Assembly (NCBI RefSeq): GCF_048066115.1
Contig: NZ_JBLTYX010000010.1
Location: forward strand, 62,001-126,000
Length of the DNA: 64,000 nt
Origin: Niveispirillum sp048066115
GTDB lineage: Bacteria > Pseudomonadota > Alphaproteobacteria > Azospirillales > Azospirillaceae
Direction: 5' to 3'
The notes under the pieces are model-generated. The model did no database searches, had not been told where the DNA came from, and saw nothing but the letters and a program-made list of their open reading frames with translations. A program made the translations under genes and the position numbers. Positions 24,699 to 32,295 of the stretch are shown piece by piece; within the stretch, counting starts at the first letter, position 1; each line of letters opens with the position of its first letter.

Positions 24699-25379
24699 TC
24701 ACCAGGGAATACGGCGTCCATCATAGCCGAAGAAGGCGCCGCTGTCGGCCGGGGTGGCACCGGCGATGACACGGCGCATGCCGGCCACGCTGTCGGGCGG
24801 CGTCACCGGCGCCTTGGGCCCGCCCATGTCGGTCTGCACCCAGCCCGGATGCATGACGATGCAGGTGATGCCATCCTCGCGCCAATCGGCGGCCAAGCTG
24901 CGATTGCCCATGTTGATCGCGGCCTTGGAGGCGCGATAGGCATACATGCCCCCGCTCTCGTTCTCCGCGACGGAGCCCAGCTGGCTGGACACGGTGGCCA
25001 CCTTGGCGCCCGCGGCCAGATTGGGCTTCAGCGCCTGGGCCAGCAGGAGAGGGGCCAGGGCATTGACCTTCAGGGTCATGAGCCAGCCATCGACATCGAT
25101 CCCGTCCCTGGACTGGGCGGACAGGTCCGGCCCCATGATGCCGGCATTGTTGATCAGCAGGTCGACCGACCGCCCCTTCAGCGCTGCCGCGAAGGCGGCG
25201 ATGGAGGCCGGGTCGTCCACCGACAGGCCCAGCACCTCCACCCCCTTCACCCCGGCCAGCCCGCCGGGCCGGGCCGCATCACGGCAGGTGGCGATGACGG
25301 TCCAGCCATCGGCCACGTACTGGCGCACGAACTCCAGGCCGATGCCGCGATTGGCGCCGGTGATGACGACGGTGGGCAT
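24699..25379 (-). CDS. SDR-family oxidoreductase, C-factor/sniffer type
   Basis: Short-chain dehydrogenase of 226 residues with ITGANRGIGLEF as the cofactor motif, NNAGIMG, and Y-x3-K in MYAYRASKAA. The HPGWVQTDMGG segment and the short C-terminus match the C-factor/sniffer-like carbonyl reductase group. Substrate cannot be predicted; such enzymes reduce reactive carbonyls. AGGAGG lies directly upstream of the ATG. The downstream isomerase gene and the upstream macro-domain gene share its strand; the 23-bp gap to the latter would allow a longer transcript from the four-gene operon at 25403-27757. Confidence 0.85.
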   Translation of the reverse strand: MPTVVITGANRGIGLEFVRQYVADGWTVIATCRDAARPGGLAGVKGVEVLGLSVDDPASIAAFAAALKGRSVDLLINNAGIMGPDLSAQSRDGIDVDGWLMTLKVNALAPLLLAQALKPNLAAGAKVATVSSQLGSVAENESGGMYAYRASKAAINMGNRSLAADWREDGITCIVMHPGWVQTDMGGPKAPVTPPDSVAGMRRVIAGATPADSGAFFGYDGRRIPW

Positions 25380-25402
25380 GTTTCCTCCGGTCCCGTTGGT
25401 CC

Positions 25403-25924
25403 TCAGGCGGCCAGCGCCGCATTCAACGCCTTGATGTTGTCCCCACCCGTGGCGACAAACAAGACCCGATCCAGCGCATCCGGCCGTTGCGCGACGAAGT
25501 CCCGCACCGTGGCAACGGCCACCTGGGCCGCCAGTTCCTTGGGGAACCGGTAGGCGCCGGTGGAAATGGCGGGCAGGGCGATGGACCGCGCGCCCTTTTC
25601 CACGGCCAACTCAAGCGCGCGGCGATAGGTGCGGGCCAGGACCTTGTCCTCCCCCATCTTGCCGGTGATGAAGACGGGCCCGACCGCATGCACCACCCAG
25701 CGGGCCTTCATATTGAAGCCCGGCGTGATCCCGGCATCGCCGCGCCCCACCGGGTCCAGCGCCGTGGCGGCCGCGAACAGCGCCGGCCCCGCCGCCTCAT
25801 GGATGGCCCGCGACACGCCGGTCCCACCACCCAGACCCGGGGCGGCGGCATTGACCACGACATCCACATCCAGCGCGGTGATGTCGCCCTGGTGAACCAG
25901 CAACTCGGTCAATTGATACCTCAA
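25403..25924 (-). CDS. macro-domain protein lacking the usual catalytic residues
   Basis: A 173-residue single macro domain of the YmdB/O-acetyl-ADP-ribose deacetylase type. ADP-ribose-binding landmarks are kept: QGDIT (D14), VVNAAAPGLGGG, AIHEAAGPAL, HAVGPVF and PAISTGAYRFP. Compared with E. coli YmdB, the asparagine and aspartate that support catalysis (NAAN and GGGGVD) are replaced by A28 and S38. It may therefore bind, rather than hydrolyse, ADP-ribose-type ligands. The start appears to be TTG at 25924, overlapping the HATPase stop as TTGA, which implies translational coupling. It closes a four-gene overlapping operon with an ATP-binding protein and two membrane coiled-coil proteins, an unusual setting for a macro domain. 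Confidence 0.85.
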   Translation of the reverse strand: MRYQLTELLVHQGDITALDVDVVVNAAAPGLGGGTGVSRAIHEAAGPALFAAATALDPVGRGDAGITPGFNMKARWVVHAVGPVFITGKMGEDKVLARTYRRALELAVEKGARSIALPAISTGAYRFPKELAAQVAVATVRDFVAQRPDALDRVLFVATGGDNIKALNAALAA

Positions 25925-26649
25925 ACCGCGAAGGCCAGCGTGGCGGTGCGCCCGCCATCGCTGACGGTCAGGCCCGCCGACATGACGCGCATGATCTCCA
26001 GCCCGCGACCCGACTTGGCTTCCACATTCACCGGTGGGCGGATGCTGTCGGGGTCGTAGCCCCCGCCCTGGTCGGCGATGCGGATATGCAGATGCCCGTT
26101 TTCCAGCCAGGCTGATAGGTCGATGCGGCGGTTGGCCCGGTCCGGATCGGCCAGGGTGGCGGTCAGCCGCTGGCAGAAGGCGTCGAACTGGCTGGGATCA
26201 TCGACCAGCGACCCGCCCATGGCCAGGTTGCCATGCAGGACGGCATTGATGATGGCCTCATGCAGTGACAGTTCGGCATCGTGGCGCACCGTCACCGGCA
26301 GCAGCCCCCGCGCCAGCAGCCCTTCACAGAACTGCGCCGCCGTATCCAGTGTCCAGGCCAGCCGCGTGGTCAGCGACACCAGCAGATGCCCGTCGGCCAG
26401 CGCCGTCTTCAATTTTTCCGTCGGCAGGGTGCCGGCCGGGCCCTGCTCGATGACCGCGGCACAGCCCGACCGCAGGGCCGCCATCAGATCCACCGCCGCC
26501 CCTTCGGCCACCAGACGCACGATGGCCGCCTCCGCATGCGGACCACCATCGGCCACCGGCAGGCCCAGTTCCGCGGCCATTCGGGCCTGCTCGGCCCTGT
26601 CCAGCGTCTCACCGGCCACCTGGAATTCCATCTTGCCCCCGCCCTTCAT
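25921..26649 (-). CDS. HATPase_c (GHKL) protein, anti-sigma-factor-kinase-like
   Basis: A 242-residue soluble protein. Residues 1-120 form an N-terminal domain that I do not recognise; from about 125 there is a GHKL ATP-binding fold with N box HEAIINAVLHGN (130-141), G1 box DQGGGYDP (193-200) and G2 box SGRGLEIMR (213-221). The fold resembles SpoIIAB/RsbW-like serine kinases rather than histidine kinases, as there is no DHp helix with a phospho-accepting histidine. Usual partners (SpoIIE phosphatase, STAS anti-anti-sigma protein) are absent here. The ATG at 26649 overlaps the upstream gene stop (ATGA); ATG at 26631 is an alternative. Role unknown; probably the signalling or ATP-switch part of the four-gene operon. 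Confidence 0.85.
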   Translation of the reverse strand: MKGGGKMEFQVAGETLDRAEQARMAAELGLPVADGGPHAEAAIVRLVAEGAAVDLMAALRSGCAAVIEQGPAGTLPTEKLKTALADGHLLVSLTTRLAWTLDTAAQFCEGLLARGLLPVTVRHDAELSLHEAIINAVLHGNLAMGGSLVDDPSQFDAFCQRLTATLADPDRANRRIDLSAWLENGHLHIRIADQGGGYDPDSIRPPVNVEAKSGRGLEIMRVMSAGLTVSDGGRTATLAFAV

Positions 26650-27194
26650 CCCGAAGCGCCCCTTGACTGGTCTACCGCGACAGACCCACCCCCGTCATCC
26701 GACAGATCGACAACCAGGGGCGTGCCGATGACAAAACCATCACCCGGCGGATATTCCGCCGCTACCCGTCGGGCTAGATCATCACCCGATCGTGAGAAAC
26801 CGTACAGTGTCTTTCCATCAGTCCAGCCGCCCAGCGACGGATTGCCGACCTTCACGCACCACAGACGGTCGAATCGGTTCCAATGCCGATCCAACATGGA
26901 AACCATCCGGCGCGGGGAAGCGCGAAGCCTCTCGATCCGGGTTTCCGACAGGGTGATGACGCCGGTCATCTGCACGATATGGCGGTCCGCCTCCTCCAGC
27001 GCCTGGCGGATGGCGGCCTCCTCCTTCTTGGCATGGCGTAACGCCGCTGCCACCATATTCTTCTCATCCACGGCCCGCGCGAGCTTACGTTCCACCTGTT
27101 TGATGACACGCATGATGCGGCGGGCCGCCATCACCATGCCGGCCCCCGCCACGGCCAGCGCCAGCAGGCTGACCAGGTTCATCCAGGTGGCCAT
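26646..27194 (-). CDS. membrane-anchored coiled-coil protein of unknown function (paralogue B)
   Basis: A 182-residue protein I do not recognise. It has one N-terminal transmembrane helix (about 5-24), a basic stop-transfer segment, a charged heptad-rich helix (about 30-95, probable coiled coil), and a C-terminal alpha/beta-like domain. That end contains EYPPGDGFVI, the pattern E-[FY]-P-x3-GF-x-[LI], shared with the upstream gene product. The common layout and motif make the two likely diverged duplicates. With one N-terminal helix followed by Arg/Lys, the bulk is probably cytoplasmic. Start and stop overlap both neighbours (TGATG upstream, ATGA downstream), so all four genes are tightly coupled. 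Confidence 0.75.
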   Translation of the reverse strand: MATWMNLVSLLALAVAGAGMVMAARRIMRVIKQVERKLARAVDEKNMVAAALRHAKKEEAAIRQALEEADRHIVQMTGVITLSETRIERLRASPRRMVSMLDRHWNRFDRLWCVKVGNPSLGGWTDGKTLYGFSRSGDDLARRVAAEYPPGDGFVIGTPLVVDLSDDGGGSVAVDQSRGASG

Positions 27195-27757
27195 CAGACA
27201 TTCCCCGCGGCACGGCCGGTGCCGACGAAGGTCAGTTCCTGCAGCGCGAAGCCCGAATCGGCAGGAAATTCCGTGGCCAGCATCTGGCGGGCATTGCGCT
27301 CCCCCGGGGCCCAGACGCGGACATTGTTGGTATAGCGCCAGATGGTGGGGGCGCTGTCGAAGTCGCGCTGCGCCTGATCGGCCAGCATCCGGTTGGCGAC
27401 GCGGCCGGTATAAAGGCTGTCGGCCACACCCTGGCGGCCCAGCTCGTGCCAGACCTCCACCCGGTCACGCTCCACGGCCCCCAAAGTCATTTCCAGACGC
27501 GACAGCTGCGACTTCATTCGGAACCGTTCGGCGTTGCGCCGGTCGCGGTGGGCGGCATGCTCGCGATTATGGGCCATCAGCTTTTCCAGGGCCGCCTGCG
27601 CCTCCCTGGTCTCGCGCCGGACCTTGTCATGGTCGGCCACCCATTCATAGACGTCCGGGATCACCACCCGCAGCATCTCCAGCAGCACGATGGCCACAAG
27701 GCAGGCGGCGGCCCCCGACAGGATCACCACATCCGACGTGGTCAATTCCAGATACAT
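27194..27757 (-). CDS. membrane-anchored coiled-coil protein of unknown function (paralogue A)
   Basis: A 187-residue protein, first gene of the four-gene operon, not recognised. One transmembrane helix (about 9-32) is followed by a long charged helix (about 42-100), then a C-terminal domain with WRYTNNVRVWAPGE and EFPADSGFAL, the latter matching EYPPGDGFVI of the next gene product. Start at 27757 is supported by GGAGGG five bases upstream; the in-frame start at 27784 is less likely. A 14-bp perfect palindrome at 27782-27795 lies just upstream and may be an operator. The shared domain and gene order suggest a hetero-oligomeric membrane sensor or scaffold working with the GHKL and macro-domain proteins, but this is inference. 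Confidence 0.75.
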   Translation of the reverse strand: MYLELTTSDVVILSGAAACLVAIVLLEMLRVVIPDVYEWVADHDKVRRETREAQAALEKLMAHNREHAAHRDRRNAERFRMKSQLSRLEMTLGAVERDRVEVWHELGRQGVADSLYTGRVANRMLADQAQRDFDSAPTIWRYTNNVRVWAPGERNARQMLATEFPADSGFALQELTFVGTGRAAGNV

Positions 27758-27781
27758 CCACCCTCCGGACCGGCCCCATGA

Positions 27782-27795
27782 CATCGGTACCGATG
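27782..27795. promoter_or_regulatory. 14-bp perfect palindrome in the divergent promoter gap
   Basis: CATCGGTACCGATG lies 24 bp upstream of the first gene of the four-gene operon and about 120 bp upstream of pepN. Symmetry and place suit a dimeric repressor site. A second, shorter dyad (GTGAA-N4-TTCAC) lies at 27821-27834 in the same gap. Confidence 0.35.
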
Positions 27796-27918
27796 ATAAG
27801 GGGACGGGTGCCGCGGAACAGTGAAATTTTTCACCTGCGCTACCGGACGATGGCCTATCCTGCCCGCAACCGCGTGCCGAAGTGCCGCCCCATACGCAGC
27901 AATCAGGGAAACAAGGTC

Positions 27919-30570
27919 ATGGACAAGGGTTCGCCGAGGGCCATCCTGCTGAGGGATTACGCCGCCCCCGCCTGGTGGATCGAAACCGTCGATCTGTCGT
28001 TCGATCTGCGCGACGGCGGCACCATCGTCACTTCCCGCCTGGGTTTGCGCCGCAACCTTGATGCCGGCCCCGGCCCCCTGGTCCTGGACGGGCAGGAGCT
28101 GGAATTGCTGTCTGTCACCGTCGGCAACCGCCCCCTGGGTCCCGATGATTACGCCCTGACGCCCGACCACCTGACCCTCACCGGCCTGACCGGTGATCAG
28201 GCGGAGATCGAGATCGTCACCCGCATCCACCCGGAAAAGAACACGGCGCTGGAAGGGCTCTACAAGTCGTCGGGCAATTACTGCACCCAGTGCGAGGCGG
28301 AAGGCTTCCGCAAGATCACCTATTTCCAGGACCGTCCCGACGTGATGGCCAGGTACAAGGTGCGGGTGGAGGGCGACCGCGCGCTCTATCCCGTGCTGCT
28401 GTCCAACGGCAATCTGGTGGACCAGGGCGAGGCGGCGGATGGCCGCCACTGGGCGCTGTGGGAGGATCCCTGGCCCAAGCCCTGCTACCTGTTCGCGCTG
28501 GTCGCCGGCAAGCTGGTGCATATCGAGGACAGTTTCCGCACCACGTCCGGCCGCGACGTGACCTTGCGCATCTATGTGGAGCCGGGGAACGAGGACAAGT
28601 GCGGCCACGCCATGGAAAGCCTGATCAAATCCATGAAGTGGGACGAGGATGTCTATGGCCTGGAATATGACCTCGACATTTTCAACATCGTGGCCGTCGG
28701 CGACTTCAACATGGGGGCCATGGAGAACAAGTCGCTGAACGTGTTCAACACCAAGTACATCCTGGCCCGCCCGGACACGGCCACCGATACCGATTTCCTG
28801 GGGATCGAGGCGGTGGTGGCGCATGAATATTTCCATAACTGGACCGGCAACCGCGTCACCTGCCGCGACTGGTTCCAGCTGTCTCTGAAGGAAGGCCTGA
28901 CCGTCTTCCGCGATCAGCAGTTCAGCGCCGATATGAACTCGGCGCCTGTGAAGCGCATCCAGGACGTCACCCGCCTGCGCCAAGTGCAGTTCGCGGAGGA
29001 TGCGGGGCCGACCGCCCACCCGGTGCGCCCGGAAACCTATATCGAGATCAACAATTTCTACACGCCCACCGTCTATGAGAAGGGGGCGGAGGTCCTGCGC
29101 ATGTACCATACGCTGCTGGGTGCGGCGGGGTACCGGCGGGGCATCGATCTCTATTTTGCCCGCCATGACGGGCAGGCGGTGACCACGGACGATTTTCTGG
29201 CCGCCATGCGCGATGCCAATCCGGACGTATCCTTGGATTGGAACCAGTTCCAGCGTTGGTACGCCCAGGCTGGCACCCCCACCGTCAGCGGCGAGGGTAC
29301 CTATGACGCGGCCAGCCGCACCTATCGCCTGACCCTGCGCCAGACCCTGGCCCCCACACCGGGCCAGCCGGTGAAACTGCCCATGCTGGTGCCGGTGGCA
29401 ATGGGCCTGGTGGGGCCGGACGGCGCCGACCTGGCCTCGCGGCTGGAGGGGGAAAGCCAGGCCGTTTCCGGCACCCGCGTCCTGGCCCTGACCACGGCGG
29501 AACAGAGCTTCACTTTCACCGACGTACCGGCCGCCCCGGTACCGTCGCTGTTCCGCGGCTTCTCCGCCCCTGTCAAGCTGGCCTTCGATTACACCGATGC
29601 CGACCTGACCTTCCTGATGGCCAATGACAGCGATCCGTTCAATCGCTGGGAGGCCGGGCAGACGCTGGCGTCGAGCCTGCTGCTGGGTCTTGTGGAGGAT
29701 CGGGCGGCCGGGCGTGACATGGTCGTGCCCAAGGGCTTCGTCGATGCCATCGGCGCCACCATCGCGCGGGGTGCGGAGGACCCGTCCTTCACCGCCCTGG
29801 CCCTGGCCCTGCCGTCGGAGAATTACCTGGGCCAGTTGATGGAGGAGATCGATGTGGACGGCATCCATGCCGCCCGCGATCTGGTCCGCGCCATCATCGG
29901 CCGCACCCACCGCGCGGCATTGCTGTCGACATACCGCGCCAATGAGGAACAGGGTGAATTCAGCGTCAGCCCGGAAGCCATCGGCCGCCGTGCCCTGAAA
30001 AACGCCTCCCTGGCCTATCTGCTGGCCGCGAACGACGCGGAAGGCAAGGAACTGGCGCTCAACCAGTACCGCACCGCCACGGGCATGACCGACGTGATCA
30101 CGGCCCTTGCCCTGATCGCCGACAGCGACATGCCGGAACGCCCCACATCGCTCGCCGCCTTTGCCGAGAAATGGAAGGACGAGGCGCTGGTCATGGACAA
30201 GTGGTTCATGATCCAGGCCGCCTCTTCGCGCGCCGACACGCTGGTCAATGTCCAGGCGCTGCTGTCCCATCCCGGCTTCAACATCCGCAATCCCAACAAG
30301 GTCTATGCCCTGGTCGGCGGCTTCACCGGCAATGCCACGGCGTTCCACGCCGCCGACGGCTCCGGCTATGAGTTCCTGGCCGACCGGGTGATCGAGCTGA
30401 ATCGGCTGAACCCGCAGGTGGCCAGCCGCATGGCCAAGTCGTTTGCCCGCTGGCGCAAATATGATGGCGAACGCCAGGCCGCGGCCAAGGTCGCCCTGGA
30501 ACGCGTGGCCCACACGCCAGACCTGTCGCGGGACGTGTACGAGATCATCGCCCGCAGCCTGGAGGGTTGA
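27919..30570 (+). CDS. pepN: aminopeptidase N (M1 family zinc metallopeptidase)
   Basis: Cytoplasmic zinc aminopeptidase that removes N-terminal residues from peptides late in protein turnover. The 883 residues match the length of E. coli PepN (about 870). The exopeptidase motif GAMEN occurs near residue 270, and the zinc site is H302-E303-x2-H306 with E325 eighteen residues on. The C-terminal helical domain is complete. The start at 27919 (MDKGSPRAILLRDYAAP) aligns with the PepN N-terminus, in which a short leader precedes RxDYxAP; longer open frames to 26281 run through unrelated antisense genes. A single-gene unit, divergent from the four-gene operon. Confidence 0.95.
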   Translation: MDKGSPRAILLRDYAAPAWWIETVDLSFDLRDGGTIVTSRLGLRRNLDAGPGPLVLDGQELELLSVTVGNRPLGPDDYALTPDHLTLTGLTGDQAEIEIVTRIHPEKNTALEGLYKSSGNYCTQCEAEGFRKITYFQDRPDVMARYKVRVEGDRALYPVLLSNGNLVDQGEAADGRHWALWEDPWPKPCYLFALVAGKLVHIEDSFRTTSGRDVTLRIYVEPGNEDKCGHAMESLIKSMKWDEDVYGLEYDLDIFNIVAVGDFNMGAMENKSLNVFNTKYILARPDTATDTDFLGIEAVVAHEYFHNWTGNRVTCRDWFQLSLKEGLTVFRDQQFSADMNSAPVKRIQDVTRLRQVQFAEDAGPTAHPVRPETYIEINNFYTPTVYEKGAEVLRMYHTLLGAAGYRRGIDLYFARHDGQAVTTDDFLAAMRDANPDVSLDWNQFQRWYAQAGTPTVSGEGTYDAASRTYRLTLRQTLAPTPGQPVKLPMLVPVAMGLVGPDGADLASRLEGESQAVSGTRVLALTTAEQSFTFTDVPAAPVPSLFRGFSAPVKLAFDYTDADLTFLMANDSDPFNRWEAGQTLASSLLLGLVEDRAAGRDMVVPKGFVDAIGATIARGAEDPSFTALALALPSENYLGQLMEEIDVDGIHAARDLVRAIIGRTHRAALLSTYRANEEQGEFSVSPEAIGRRALKNASLAYLLAANDAEGKELALNQYRTATGMTDVITALALIADSDMPERPTSLAAFAEKWKDEALVMDKWFMIQAASSRADTLVNVQALLSHPGFNIRNPNKVYALVGGFTGNATAFHAADGSGYEFLADRVIELNRLNPQVASRMAKSFARWRKYDGERQAAAKVALERVAHTPDLSRDVYEIIARSLEG

Positions 30571-30671
30571 AGCGCCACCCATTCCATTTCATGGCGGCAC
30601 CCGTAAAGGCTGTCGCCATTGTCTTTCTTCACCCGCAGACCCGTCGGAAACGCATAATATACGGAAGGTCA

Positions 30672-30677
30672 TATAAT
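30672..30677 (+). promoter_or_regulatory. candidate -10 box for the chemoreceptor gene
   Basis: A perfect TATAAT in an AT-rich stretch about 75 bp before the chemoreceptor start. No convincing -35 box is seen at the expected spacing, and no sigma-28 flagellar promoter pattern was recognised. Confidence 0.3.
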
Positions 30678-30715
30678 CATATTCGCATTTGGTGTCGGCC
30701 GGATTAGTAGGCAGA

Positions 30716-30734
30716 GTTAGTTCTCTCAACTAAC
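30716..30734 (+). promoter_or_regulatory. leader hairpin before the chemoreceptor gene
   Basis: GTTAGTT-CTCTC-AACTAAC, a perfect 7-bp inverted repeat ending just before the GAAGGGGG ribosome-binding site at about 30735. It could be an operator or an mRNA hairpin that modulates access to the ribosome-binding site. Confidence 0.35.
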
Positions 30735-30748
30735 GAAGGGGGAACAAA

Positions 30749-32227
30749 ATGTTCGGTCTCGGCAGGGTGGATCAAAAAACAATAAACATGGCAAATGCAT
30801 TGGATGCGTTGCGAACCAATGTCATGATTGCCGATGAGAAATTCAATATCACCTACATGAACTCTTCGGTTATCCAGCTGATGCGCGAAGCAGAAGATGA
30901 CTTGAAGAAGGAACTCCCGAACTTCAGCGTCGATCGTCTGATCGGCAGCAACATTGACATTTTCCACAAGAAGCCGGAACACCAACGCCGGATGCTGACG
31001 GCGCTGACCAAGCCGCACCATGCCACCATCCATGTCGGCAAGCGGGTGTTCGACCTGCTGGTGACGCCGCTGTCGGATGGCGACAGGCGTGTGGGCTATG
31101 TCGTGGAATGGGCGGATGCCGCCGAGCGGTTGCTGAATGTCGATTACGCCGCGCAGTTGAAGGCCATCCACCGCTCACAGGCCGTGGTGGAACTGGATGT
31201 GGACGGCCACCTGATCGATGCCAACGACAATTTCCTGAAATCCATGGGCTATACGCGCGAAGAGGTGAGAGGCAAGCCTCACAGCATGTTCGTGGAGGCC
31301 GAATACCGCGCCGGGCGCGACTACGCCGAATTCTGGGAAAAGCTGCGCCGCGGCGAATACCAGGCCGCGCAGTTCAAACGCATCGGCAAGAACGGCAAGG
31401 TCGTGTGGATCGAAGGCGCGTACAACCCGATCTTCGACGACAAGGGCAAGGTCACCAAGATCGTCAAGTTCGCCAACGACATCACGGCGCAGGTGGAATT
31501 GCTGGGCAACCTCAAATCCCTGATCGACCAGAATTTCGGGGAGATTAATTCGGAAATCGGGCGGTCCAAGTCGCAAGCCTCCCAAGCCAACAGTGCCGCG
31601 AGCGATGCGGCGGAGAATGTGCGCGCCGTGGCCTCGGGCGCGGGGGAACTGGCGGCATCGGTGGATGAGATCGCGCAGTCCATGGCCAAGTCGCGTGCCG
31701 CCGCCGACAGCGTCTTTGCCAGGGCGGAAGCGGCGGAATCCTGTACCGGCCGCCTGACCAGCACGGCCCAGGCCATGAATGGAATCGTTGCCATCATTCA
31801 GAACATCGCCGGGCAGATCAACCTGCTGGCCCTGAACGCCACGATCGAGGCGGCGCGGGCCGGCGATGCCGGGCGCGGCTTTGCCGTGGTGGCGTCGGAG
31901 GTGAAGAACCTGGCCAACCAGGCCGCCCGCGCGACCGAGCAGATTTCCACGGAGATCGACGGCATCCAGAGTTCGTCGCGCGAGGTGGCGACGGCCTTGG
32001 ATGCCATCCGCGATGCGGTGCATTCGGTGCACGAACTGGTCACCGCCACTTCCGCGGCCGTGGAGGAACAGAGTGCCGTGACGCGCGGCATGTCGTCCAA
32101 CATGCAGCGCATGTCCCAGGCCGTCACCACCGTGTCCTCCAACATCACCGGCATCTCCGGTGCCGTGGACGAGGTGGCGCATGCCGTGGAGAAGACAAGG
32201 CAGGCGGCGGAGGTGCTGGTGCGTTGA
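30749..32227 (+). CDS. soluble methyl-accepting chemotaxis protein with two PAS domains
   Basis: Cytoplasmic chemoreceptor of 492 residues with no transmembrane helix. Residues about 15-125 form a first PAS-like domain (NVMIADEKFNITYMN), and about 135-250 a second PAS with PAC (VVELDVDGHLIDANDNFLKSMGY, then IEGAYNPIFDDKGKVTKIVKFANDIT). The C-terminal signalling region has the receptor hairpin tip as IQNIAGQINLLALNATIEAARAG and the conserved GRGFAVVASEVKNLA. It should dock to CheA/CheW arrays and sense an intracellular cue such as redox state via haem or flavin in PAS; the cofactor cannot be told. Strong GAAGGGGG ribosome-binding site. No other chemotaxis gene is near. Confidence 0.92.
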   Translation: MFGLGRVDQKTINMANALDALRTNVMIADEKFNITYMNSSVIQLMREAEDDLKKELPNFSVDRLIGSNIDIFHKKPEHQRRMLTALTKPHHATIHVGKRVFDLLVTPLSDGDRRVGYVVEWADAAERLLNVDYAAQLKAIHRSQAVVELDVDGHLIDANDNFLKSMGYTREEVRGKPHSMFVEAEYRAGRDYAEFWEKLRRGEYQAAQFKRIGKNGKVVWIEGAYNPIFDDKGKVTKIVKFANDITAQVELLGNLKSLIDQNFGEINSEIGRSKSQASQANSAASDAAENVRAVASGAGELAASVDEIAQSMAKSRAAADSVFARAEAAESCTGRLTSTAQAMNGIVAIIQNIAGQINLLALNATIEAARAGDAGRGFAVVASEVKNLANQAARATEQISTEIDGIQSSSREVATALDAIRDAVHSVHELVTATSAAVEEQSAVTRGMSSNMQRMSQAVTTVSSNITGISGAVDEVAHAVEKTRQAAEVLVR

Positions 32228-32295
32228 TGCTGGCGGGGGGCGGTGGCACCGGATAGGATGCGGCAGCCTCATCCCCCGGAGCCCCCGTTTCCGCC

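Noticed and set aside
27742..30582. Open frame of about 946 codons antisense to pepN.
   Set aside because: Shadow frame; pepN carries the complete zinc site and family length.
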